DNA of 5,016 bases from Chlamydiales bacterium. GTDB taxonomy: Bacteria > Chlamydiota > Chlamydiia > Chlamydiales > Simkaniaceae. Location of the stretch: the NCBI GenBank assembly GCA_024233395.1, contig JACKPR010000022.1, positions 1-5,016 of the forward strand, written 5' to 3'. Of this stretch, positions 1 to 5,016 are shown in pieces; position 1 is the first letter of the stretch; the number at the start of each line of letters is the position of its first letter. Below the pieces are notes generated by a model, which did not search any database, was not told the origin of the DNA, and saw only the letters and a list, made by a program, of their open reading frames with translations. The position numbers and the translations under genes were made by a program.

Positions 1-414
1 GCCAAGAGGGTTATGGTAACTTCCCAAAAGCACAATTTTTGTTGAACTTTTTAATGCTTCGAAGAACGAGTAATACTGCTTTGGAGGAGCACCGATCACA
101 CCGATACTAGAAGATCCAATTTTATCTAGTAATTTTACCCACATCAGACAGTCTCTTCCAACACCGCTAAATGTCCAAGCGTCGAGTTTAGACGTATTAA
201 AGGCCCATGCAGCAAATGATCCGAGTGGTGATATGACTGCTTTTACAACAATTTTAGCTGTTTGGAGTCCTAATGCAATAAGGTAAATTGGAATGCGAGC
301 AAGCATTGAGATTCTACCTATGGTATGCCTCCATGGCTTGCTTGTTGTTACATCATTATAAGTTTCAGATGCTTGAGTCCAAAAATCTTTATTTGGTTTA
401 ATTGCGTCAGCCAT
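1..414 (-). CDS. Hypothetical hydrophobic protein, N-terminal part (runs off left edge)
   Basis: The frame is open from ATG at 414 down to base 1 with no stop, giving 138 residues that start MADAIKPNKDFW. I do not recognise the family. Residues 1-34 are polar. Residues about 35-71 form a long hydrophobic to amphipathic stretch (ISMLARIPIYLIALGL and onward) that could hold one or two membrane helices or a membrane-associated hairpin. After that the sequence is mixed, with a Gly/Ser-rich patch near 100-110. There is no signal peptide at the N-terminus. The start is well supported: a purine-rich Shine-Dalgarno (GGAAGGGG) lies a few bases upstream and a TATAAT box lies about 35 bases upstream. 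Short proteins with such internal hydrophobic patches are common orphans in chlamydia-like genomes, where some are inclusion-membrane or secreted proteins. That role is inference only. The C-terminus is outside the window. Confidence 0.8.
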   Translation of the reverse strand, partial: MADAIKPNKDFWTQASETYNDVTTSKPWRHTIGRISMLARIPIYLIALGLQTAKIVVKAVISPLGSFAAWAFNTSKLDAWTFSGVGRDCLMWVKLLDKIGSSSIGVIGAPPKQYYSFFEALKSSTKIVLLGSYHNPLG

Positions 415-418
415 GATT

Positions 419-430
419 CTTTCCCCTTCC
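419..430 (-). promoter_or_regulatory. Ribosome binding site of the 414 gene
   Basis: On the minus strand the bases before the ATG at 414 read GGAAGGGGAAAGAAT. This is a strong purine-rich Shine-Dalgarno at normal spacing, the clearest one in the window, and it fixes the start of the left-edge gene. Confidence 0.65.
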
Positions 431-449
431 TTGGCATTTTATAAAAACA

Positions 450-503
450 ATTATACTATAAATTAACTTTTATATTTATAAAAAAATTTTTATTTTTATA
501 TAT
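450..503 (-). promoter_or_regulatory. Putative sigma-70-type promoter with AT-rich upstream element
   Basis: Reading the minus strand, a perfect TATAAT lies at 450-455. The best -35 at 17-base spacing (473-478, TAAATA) matches only three of six consensus positions. The predicted transcript start is near 443, leaving a leader of about 28 bases that includes the ribosome binding site. The A/T-only tract at about 481-503 falls where an UP element (-38 to -60) would bind the alpha subunit C-terminal domain, which could compensate for the weak -35. The -10 is seen directly; the UP element is inferred from position and composition. Confidence 0.45.
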
Positions 504-544
504 ATAACTGAATATTAGAAGCTTATTAAAGAAAGAAAAATTTA

Positions 545-558
545 AATCCTTTAGGATT
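545..558 (-). terminator. Weak hairpin after the permease gene, possible terminator
   Basis: The inverted repeat AATCC-TTTA-GGATT lies 16 bases beyond the permease stop. On the minus strand it is followed by TAAATTTTT. The stem is only five pairs and poor in G/C, so it would be a weak intrinsic terminator at best. The rest of the spacer 431-573 is very AT-rich and shows no other gene. Confidence 0.3.
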
Positions 559-573
559 AGAGACTAATGTTTA

Positions 574-1986
574 TTAATCTTCATCTTTGAAAGGAATAGG
601 CTCGTTCCAGCTCGGCTTCTTAAAGAGGAGAATGATAAAGGGCATTGCACAGAAGATAATCATTCCTCCGATGAGAAAAAGCTCGAACATGAGGAGATTT
701 CCAGTTTCCACCTGATTGGGAGGAAAAAAGCCCACGACCACAGCAAAAAGGGCCCCAATGATTCCAATACCAGACACGAGCCACATCCCAAAATTCCCAC
801 CGGGAATTTTGTAGGCACGTGGAACTTCAGGTTTTTTATATCTTAGAATAATTCCTGCAAGAAACATCATGATGTACATGACAAGGTAGAGCTGTGAGGC
901 TAAGACAAGAAGGACCCAAAATGAGCTATTAACATTGGGCATTAGGAGAAAAATTGCCGAAATAATAGTCACAATAATTCCTTGGAAAACGAGCATTGCA
1001 ACGGGCATATTGTTTTTATTAATTTTATGAAGAATAGGAGGGAAATCCCCATCTTGAGCAGCGGCAAGAAGACCTTTACTAGGACCTGCTGCCCAAGTAC
1101 TCACGCCTCCCATAGCGCCGAATGCGACCATAAAGGCAATAATGGGAACGGTCCATCCTAGATTATAACTTTTTAAGAAGAAGGAAATCGCTTCGATTCC
1201 TCCTGAAACAAGATTAATTTCAGATTGAGGAATGACGATCGCAATCGCTAATGTCCCTAAAAGAGAAAGGACAACAATTACAACCGCAGAAAAAAGAATG
1301 GCGCGTGGATAATTCCTTTGAGGGTTTTTAACGTCACGGGCATGTACTGCAGACATTTCCATTCCAGCAAATCCTAAGAGAACACCTGTAAGAAGGGCGA
1401 GTTGCTTGGGGCTGCTCATGTCCGGAATAAAAGAATTCCAGGTAAAATCGATATGGGAATGTTTTCCGCTGATCATCCATAAGAGACCTAGGATGATGAT
1501 AAGAACGCCTGGGATAATCGTCCCAACAATCACTCCTAAAGAACTAATCCATCCTGATGTTTTCATTCCCAAAAGGTTGATTAAAGTTGCTAGCCAAAAT
1601 GTGCCAAGGATCATGCAGAAGAGGTAAATGGTATTATTCGCTAAGGCAGGGTTAAAGCAGAAAGCTATAGTTCCAGCAATGAATGAGAGGATTGTAGGGT
1701 ACCAAACAACGTTTTCAATCCAGAGAAGCCAGGCAGCTAAAAAACCTAAACGATGACCCATTGCAGCTTTTACCCAGGCAAAAACACCTCCTCTCTCCGG
1801 CCATCCTGTCGCCAATTCTGCAGAAACAAGAGAAACAGGGATGAAGAAAAGAGCGATGGAAATGATAAAATAAAAAAGAGAGGAAAACCCATATTCTGCA
1901 GTAATCGGCCAATTTTTTATGCTACAGATAGCTGCAACATTGATCATTGCGAGAAGAAAAATATTTAGTGTTCGTTTTGAAGTCAT
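574..1986 (-). CDS. APC-family amino acid permease, glutamate/GABA antiporter type (GadC/XasA-like)
   Basis: This 470-residue inner-membrane protein is hydrophobic throughout, with about 12 transmembrane segments. It is related to the glutamate:GABA antiporter GadC of the amino acid/polyamine/organocation superfamily, which exchanges an amino acid for its decarboxylated product or another amino acid. Recognisable GadC-type blocks are AELATGWPERGGVFAWV (56-72) around TM2, GMEMSAVHARDVKNPQRNYP (208-227) after TM6, GPSKGLLAAAQ (301-311) after TM8, INKNNMPV (322-329), the AYKIPGG block (391-397) and FFPPN (420-424). Chlamydiae carry a member annotated XasA. The protein ends about 20 residues after its last hydrophobic segment, so the C-terminal plug that gates E. 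coli GadC at neutral pH is absent. The actual substrate pair cannot be read from sequence. The ATG at 1986 has no obvious Shine-Dalgarno. It is transcribed divergently from the beta-lactamase-fold gene, with a gap of only about 43-61 bases. No decarboxylase gene lies alongside, so an acid-resistance role is not supported here. Confidence 0.9.
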   Translation of the reverse strand: MTSKRTLNIFLLAMINVAAICSIKNWPITAEYGFSSLFYFIISIALFFIPVSLVSAELATGWPERGGVFAWVKAAMGHRLGFLAAWLLWIENVVWYPTILSFIAGTIAFCFNPALANNTIYLFCMILGTFWLATLINLLGMKTSGWISSLGVIVGTIIPGVLIIILGLLWMISGKHSHIDFTWNSFIPDMSSPKQLALLTGVLLGFAGMEMSAVHARDVKNPQRNYPRAILFSAVVIVVLSLLGTLAIAIVIPQSEINLVSGGIEAISFFLKSYNLGWTVPIIAFMVAFGAMGGVSTWAAGPSKGLLAAAQDGDFPPILHKINKNNMPVAMLVFQGIIVTIISAIFLLMPNVNSSFWVLLVLASQLYLVMYIMMFLAGIILRYKKPEVPRAYKIPGGNFGMWLVSGIGIIGALFAVVVGFFPPNQVETGNLLMFELFLIGGMIIFCAMPFIILLFKKPSWNEPIPFKDED

Positions 1987-1998
1987 GGTAATTTTTTG

Positions 1999-2027
1999 TT
2001 TAATACTATTTCAGCGTCAACTATAAC
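1999..2027 (+). promoter_or_regulatory. Putative promoter of the beta-lactamase-fold/dehydrogenase pair
   Basis: TATAAC (five of six) lies at 2022-2027 and TTTAAT (three of six) at 1999-2004, with a spacer of 17. The predicted transcript start is near 2034, downstream of the ATG at 2030, which favours translation from the ATG at 2048. Its -10 hexamer overlaps the one proposed for the opposite strand. Confidence 0.35.
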
Positions 2028-2048
2028 ACATGGGTATGATCTTGAAAA
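2020..2048 (-). promoter_or_regulatory. Putative promoter of the permease gene
   Basis: On the minus strand a TTTTCA (-35-like, four of six, at 2043-2048) and a TATAGT (-10-like, five of six, at 2020-2025) are separated by 17 bases. Transcription would start near 2013, giving a leader of about 27 bases before the ATG at 1986. The -35 lies over the start codon of the divergent gene. This was found by eye against the sigma-70 consensus. Confidence 0.4.
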
Positions 2049-3124
2049 TGAAAACCCATATTTTGATTCTATTTTCTTTTTTCTCTTTGAGTTTATTTGC
2101 TGAGGAAAAGGGGATTCAAGGAGAGATTGAAAACCTTACCCAGGCATTCATGGAAGATCATTCCATCACAAGTATTGCTGTTATGGCAATTGGAAGAGAA
2201 AATCATGAAAAATTTGAACAGATCGTTACTAGAGGAAATCTTTCCATTAAATCTCCGGTTCCAGTGAATCAATATACAGAATTTCGTATTGGTCCTTTGA
2301 CTCAGCTTTTTACAGCTGTAGCGTTGGCTTATTTTGTTCAAGAGGGGCAGGTCAGTTTAAATGATCCGGTTTCAAAGTTTGTTCCCAAATCGATGAAACT
2401 TCCCACTTATCAGGGAAAAGAGATCACTTTAGGTGATTTAGCTACACATACTTCAGGCCTTCCTGATATGCCTTACTCTCTTTCAAGCCGTTCATCTTTT
2501 AGCGTCAGTCAAATGTACCGTTTTTTATCAAAGTATGAGCTCACTCGAGAGCCAGGAACAAAATATGAATATTCAAACTTTGGATATGCTTTTTTAGCCA
2601 ACCTCTTATCTCGCCTTTCAAGGAGAACTTTTCCTGAGCTCATCAATCAAATGATTCTTCAGCCTTTAAGTTTAAAAGATACGACTTTTACCCTTTCTCA
2701 AGAGCAGAAATCTCGCCTTGTCACAGGATATGAAATGGGAAAAGGGATTTCCCCTTTTTTAAGCGAAAAAATTTATTCAATATTTATTGGTTCAGGTGGT
2801 CTCTATTCAACACCAAGGGATATGTTGACGTTTCTTTCGTATAATATGAGAAAAGAGCGGACAAGTTTGAATGCAGTCCTTTCGATTATGCAAGCACCCT
2901 ACCATGCGTTCAAGAATTTTGAGGTAGGGCTTGGTTGGAAAATAACCTCTTTCGAAAACCTTCAAGAAAAACTCTATTCTATTGAAGGAACCCTTTTTGG
3001 TTTCTCAATGTATATGGGGATGATTCCTGAAACTGATACAGGGATAGTGGTTCTTTTTAATCAGGGAGAGTTTAACCCTTCTCCACTTGCTGAAGAGATT
3101 TTAAAAGTCATGAATAAAAAATGA
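2048..3124 (+). CDS. Exported serine beta-lactamase/AmpH-like fold protein with degenerate active site (probable pseudoenzyme)
   Basis: From ATG 2048 this is 358 residues and begins with a textbook signal peptide (Lys-2, then a hydrophobic core ending SLFA, probable cleavage after Ala-18). It is therefore likely periplasmic or outer-membrane facing. The rest matches the beta-lactamase-related family (class C beta-lactamases, AmpH, EstB-type esterases, D-Ala-D-Ala peptidases). Family blocks are FRIG then LFTAVAL near 79-92, LATHTSGLPD (131-140), EYSNFGYAFLA (174-184) containing the Tyr-x-Asn motif (175-177), GSGGLYSTPRDM (248-259) and GFSMYMGMIP with a C-terminal VVLFN. The catalytic Ser-x-x-Lys, expected straight after FRIG, reads Pro83-Leu-Thr-Gln86, and the KTG/HxG box reads Ile-Glu-Gly (312-314). 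Hydrolysis by the family mechanism should therefore be lost, and a binding or scaffold role is a fair inference. The reading frame is intact and long, so this is not an obvious decaying pseudogene. An in-frame ATG at 2030 would add six residues before the signal peptide. The stop overlaps the next gene's ATG. Confidence 0.85.
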   Translation: MKTHILILFSFFSLSLFAEEKGIQGEIENLTQAFMEDHSITSIAVMAIGRENHEKFEQIVTRGNLSIKSPVPVNQYTEFRIGPLTQLFTAVALAYFVQEGQVSLNDPVSKFVPKSMKLPTYQGKEITLGDLATHTSGLPDMPYSLSSRSSFSVSQMYRFLSKYELTREPGTKYEYSNFGYAFLANLLSRLSRRTFPELINQMILQPLSLKDTTFTLSQEQKSRLVTGYEMGKGISPFLSEKIYSIFIGSGGLYSTPRDMLTFLSYNMRKERTSLNAVLSIMQAPYHAFKNFEVGLGWKITSFENLQEKLYSIEGTLFGFSMYMGMIPETDTGIVVLFNQGEFNPSPLAEEILKVMNKK

Positions 3125-4050
3125 AAGTCTATATTACGCGTAAACTTCCCGATATTGCAGAAAAGCTCCTCAAAAAGCATTTTGAAGTGGATACTCACTC
3201 TGAAAACTCAGTTCTTCCTCCGGAGAAACTCCTTGAAGTTGTCAAAACTTATGATGGGATTTTGTCGACAATACCCGATCAACTGACGCGTGAAATTTTA
3301 ATGCATGCCGGTCCTTTAAAGGCAATTGCAAACTGCGCTGCAGGACTTGATAACATTGATCTAGAATATGCTAAAGAGCGGGGAATTAATGTTTCTAACC
3401 TTACCGATGAGGGAACAAATAGTACTGCGGATATGACGTGGGCTCTTTTTTTAGCCTATATCCGTCGTATTCCTGAAGGAGATCGATTTGTTCGTCAGGG
3501 TAAATGGAAAACATGGGATTTTAATCTTTGTATGGGTGAAGAACTTGCCGGAAAAACCTATGGCATTGTTGGTTATGGACGGATTGGTCAAGCCGTTGCA
3601 AGGCGAGCTCTAGGTTTTGATATGAATGTTGTTATTTATCATCGCTCACCAATAGAATTCCAAGATCCACGGATGAAGCAACTTTCTTGGAAGGAATTTT
3701 TAACTTCTGTTGACTATTTTTCTCTTCATACCCCACTAACACCTGAAACTAAGGGATTGATTAATTCTGAGTCCATAGCGATGATGAAAAAAAGACCTGT
3801 TTTGATCAATATGGCACGTGGTCCTGTTGTTGATACTAAGGCTCTTATTGAAGCGTTAAAAAAAGGACAACTCCGTGGAGCTGCCCTTGATGTGACTGAT
3901 CCCGAGCCCTTGCCAGGTGATCACCCTCTTTGCTTCTTGGACAATTGCCTTCTTGCTCCTCATGTTGGCACAGCAACAATTGAGTGCCGAGAAGCCTCTG
4001 CAAAGGCAGCCGCCCAAAACCTGATCACTGCACTTACAGGCCAGGTTTAA
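3121..4050 (+). CDS. D-isomer-specific 2-hydroxyacid dehydrogenase, glyoxylate/hydroxypyruvate reductase type
   Basis: This 309-residue cytoplasmic enzyme is near full length for the family, which reduces 2-keto acids such as glyoxylate, hydroxypyruvate or 2-ketogluconate to D-2-hydroxy acids with NAD(P)H. In order it shows a substrate-side N-terminal domain with AAGLDNID (73-80), the dinucleotide motif GYGRIG (151-156), SLHTPLTPETKGLI (201-214), MARGPVVD (231-238) with catalytic Arg-233, LDVTDPEPLP (256-265) with Glu-262, and APHVGTAT (279-286) with the general acid His-281. The stretch from LDVT to the His block closely resembles human GRHPR. After the second beta strand the sequence reads YHRSP (173-177), with Arg/Ser where NAD-specific members have an acidic residue, so NADPH preference is likely. 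All key residues are present and it should be active. The ATG lies within the upstream stop (ATGA) and no Shine-Dalgarno is evident, indicating translational coupling with the preceding gene. The exact substrate is uncertain. Confidence 0.93.
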   Translation: MKVYITRKLPDIAEKLLKKHFEVDTHSENSVLPPEKLLEVVKTYDGILSTIPDQLTREILMHAGPLKAIANCAAGLDNIDLEYAKERGINVSNLTDEGTNSTADMTWALFLAYIRRIPEGDRFVRQGKWKTWDFNLCMGEELAGKTYGIVGYGRIGQAVARRALGFDMNVVIYHRSPIEFQDPRMKQLSWKEFLTSVDYFSLHTPLTPETKGLINSESIAMMKKRPVLINMARGPVVDTKALIEALKKGQLRGAALDVTDPEPLPGDHPLCFLDNCLLAPHVGTATIECREASAKAAAQNLITALTGQV

Positions 4051-4077
4051 ACATTTTAAATCTGTACTACTCCGTTT

Positions 4078-5016
4078 CTATGGGAAAAGTCCCTTTTGAT
4101 AAATAAGACGTTTTTTTCCTGCAGATTGGAGAAGGTTTTTTACTGGATCGATTGGTTCAATTGTTCTAGAAGATTTCACAAATTCATTTCCAACGCTTCC
4201 ACCTATCCAGATTGTCCATCCAATTCCATTGTTTCCGATACAAACATCCCCAAGAGAGTTATTTGAATCAATGATTGTTGGGGAAGCTTCAAGAGTTGTT
4301 CCTTCTCCAACTAAAGCGTAAATTTGGCCATTATGACTCCATCCTAACAGAATATCGCCAGATCCACTTACAGATAAACTATTATTACTCGGTGTTCCAC
4401 TATCAATAGGAGAGGGGAATGTTGTCCACGGACCTGAAAAAGGAGCGGTTCCTGCATAAATTTCTGTTGTTGGTCCTAAGACTTCGAACCAAGAACCTAC
4501 AACAACATTATTATCAGCAATTCCCACTTTTCCTTGTTTAGAGGCGTGGGTGTCAACCATAACGGGTGCTCCCCAAGTTCCTGCTGACAAGAAAGCACTA
4601 TTCACAACTGGTCCTGCCGTACTCGTTGCTAATACAACACCATTTCCAGAGCTATTCATGGCAAAGTCAAACTCTTCAGGGGTAGTAGTAAATCCTATAC
4701 GAGTTCCGGTAGTGACAGATGACCAAGCCCCTCCTGGCAGTGTTGTACTTGAGTAGTAAATATCTTGCGTTCCTGCAAGGATAGTGATGAGTGCAAGATC
4801 TGCATTCCCTGAGGGACGCATTCTAACAATAGGGCTTGAAGAGGTAGTGATCGAAGCAATTCCAGGAACTGTGATGACTCCACCCCAAGTTGTTCCTGAA
4901 CGGTAAGAGCTACTCACTGTATTACTGCTACTATTGCTCCAGACAGCGATTGCTTGTGTTCCACTGTGTATGCAAGATACCGAAATAGAAGCCGTTCCAT
5001 TCGCAGTTCCTCCAGC
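4078..5016 (-). CDS. Beta-propeller-like repeat protein, C-terminal part (runs off right edge)
   Basis: The minus-strand frame is open from the right edge (base 5016) to the TAG at 4078-4080, giving 312 residues of a larger protein. It is rich in Ser, Thr, Gly and Val, and almost free of Cys and charged residues. It is built of about six diverged units of 35-51 residues with a start-to-start spacing near 49. Each unit has a strand with alternating hydrophobics ending in a patch such as AIAVWS, GVVLATS, VVVGSWF, ILLGWSHNG or GIGWTIW, then a Ser/Tyr/Ala strand, and in the first four units a G-x-W turn (TTWGG, GAWSS, GTWGA, GPWTT). This pattern is typical of beta-propeller blades and points to a surface or secreted, binding-type protein. 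No catalytic motif is seen, and clear sialidase Asp boxes are absent. The end changes character: from EPIDPVKNLL onward it is basic (GKKRLIYQKG). The GTG at 4917 is internal, because the repeat pattern continues upstream of it. The family is not recognised by name. Confidence 0.75.
   Translation of the reverse strand, partial: AGGTANGTASISVSCIHSGTQAIAVWSNSSSNTVSSSYRSGTTWGGVITVPGIASITTSSSPIVRMRPSGNADLALITILAGTQDIYYSSTTLPGGAWSSVTTGTRIGFTTTPEEFDFAMNSSGNGVVLATSTAGPVVNSAFLSAGTWGAPVMVDTHASKQGKVGIADNNVVVGSWFEVLGPTTEIYAGTAPFSGPWTTFPSPIDSGTPSNNSLSVSGSGDILLGWSHNGQIYALVGEGTTLEASPTIIDSNNSLGDVCIGNNGIGWTIWIGGSVGNEFVKSSRTIEPIDPVKNLLQSAGKKRLIYQKGLFP
4082..4097 (+). terminator. Small hairpin with short T run between convergent genes
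   Basis: GGGA-AAAG-TCCC (4082-4093) followed by TTTT lies 31 bases past the dehydrogenase stop, inside the last codons of the convergent gene. Only four pairs form, or alternatively AAAAG with CTTTT. It is a weak candidate for ending the plus-strand transcript, and no better one is visible in the 27-base gap. Confidence 0.2.
4150..4986 (-). repeat. About six diverged propeller-blade-like protein repeats
   Basis: Approximate unit limits, in order of translation, are 4986-4858, 4842-4690, 4677-4552, 4536-4402, 4386-4267 and 4254-4150. The repeats are visible at protein level only: the DNA copies are too diverged to be direct nucleotide repeats. Boundaries were drawn by eye from recurring hydrophobic-W and G-x-W positions and may be off by several residues. 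Confidence 0.5.

Noticed and set aside
471..507. AT-rich tract as a replication origin or attachment site
   Set aside because: There are no DnaA boxes, iterons, flanking repeats or integrase, and a promoter-upstream tract explains it adequately.
1406..1627. Plus-strand open frame of 73 codons
   Set aside because: It lies wholly antisense to the well-supported permease, its translation has no family features, and no ribosome binding site was seen.
1715..1968. Short open frames on both strands (1715-1912 minus, 1753-1968 plus)
   Set aside because: Both are out-of-frame shadows of the permease N-terminal half, with implausible Cys/Phe/Arg-rich composition.
2093..2341. Minus-strand open frame of 82 codons
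   Set aside because: It is antisense to the beta-lactamase-fold gene, whose protein shows clear family blocks in this stretch.
2048..3124. Functional beta-lactamase or antibiotic resistance gene
   Set aside because: The Ser-x-x-Lys and KTG-type residues needed for catalysis are absent, so a resistance call is not supported.
3121..4050. Phosphoglycerate dehydrogenase (serA)
   Set aside because: There is no C-terminal ACT domain, the length is only 309 residues, and the cofactor loop and LDVTDPEPLP block fit the glyoxylate/hydroxypyruvate reductase group better.
4550..4883. Open frames 4550-4756 (plus) and 4695-4883 (minus, other frame)
   Set aside because: They overlap the repeat protein and only mirror its Ser/Thr/Val-rich codons.
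4915..4917. GTG as the start of the repeat protein
   Set aside because: The frame is open to the window edge and the repeat pattern (SGTQAIAVWSN) continues upstream, so GTG here encodes an internal Val.
1..5016. Search for tRNA genes, CRISPR arrays, insertion sequences and defence-system genes
   Set aside because: No cloverleaf-like segment, regularly spaced nucleotide repeats, transposase or defence-type domain could be seen by eye on either strand.

Overview
The window is protein-coding on both strands, moderately AT-rich, and holds five protein genes, two of them cut by the window edges. No RNA gene, insertion sequence or CRISPR array is visible. The content suggests a Gram-negative, host-associated bacterium, most likely a chlamydia-like (environmental Chlamydiae) genome. 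It has a glutamate/GABA-antiporter-type permease of the GadC/XasA group, a short hydrophobic orphan protein of the kind common in those genomes, and a low-complexity beta-propeller-like repeat protein. This taxonomic guess is an inference from gene type and base composition; there is no marker gene.

Layout. (1) Positions 1-414, minus strand: N-terminal 138 residues of an unrecognised protein with a hydrophobic stretch, preceded by a good ribosome binding site and a TATAAT promoter inside a very AT-rich spacer (about 431-573). (2) Positions 574-1986, minus strand: a complete 12-TM-type APC permease that aligns closely with GadC but stops before the C-terminal plug. (3) A very short divergent region (about 1987-2047) in which -10-like hexamers for the two directions overlap. 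(4) Positions 2048-3124, plus strand: an exported protein of the serine beta-lactamase/penicillin-binding-protein-like fold (class C/AmpH-like) whose catalytic Ser-x-x-Lys motif reads Pro-x-x-Gln. (5) Positions 3121-4050, plus strand: an apparently intact D-2-hydroxyacid dehydrogenase of the glyoxylate/hydroxypyruvate reductase type, overlapping gene 4 by ATGA. (6) Positions 4078-5016, minus strand: the C-terminal 312 residues of a repeat protein with about six propeller-like units, convergent with gene 5 and continuing past the right edge.

Genes 4 and 5 form a translationally coupled pair. The permease is divergent from them and may share a symmetric promoter core. No single pathway clearly unites the window. 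The permease (amino-acid exchange) and the dehydrogenase (2-keto/2-hydroxy acid reduction) are both small-metabolite functions, but a link is only conjecture. The most noteworthy observation is that the beta-lactamase-fold protein has lost its nucleophile, its general-base lysine and the third (KTG/HxG) motif while keeping the rest of the fold, which points to a pseudoenzyme.
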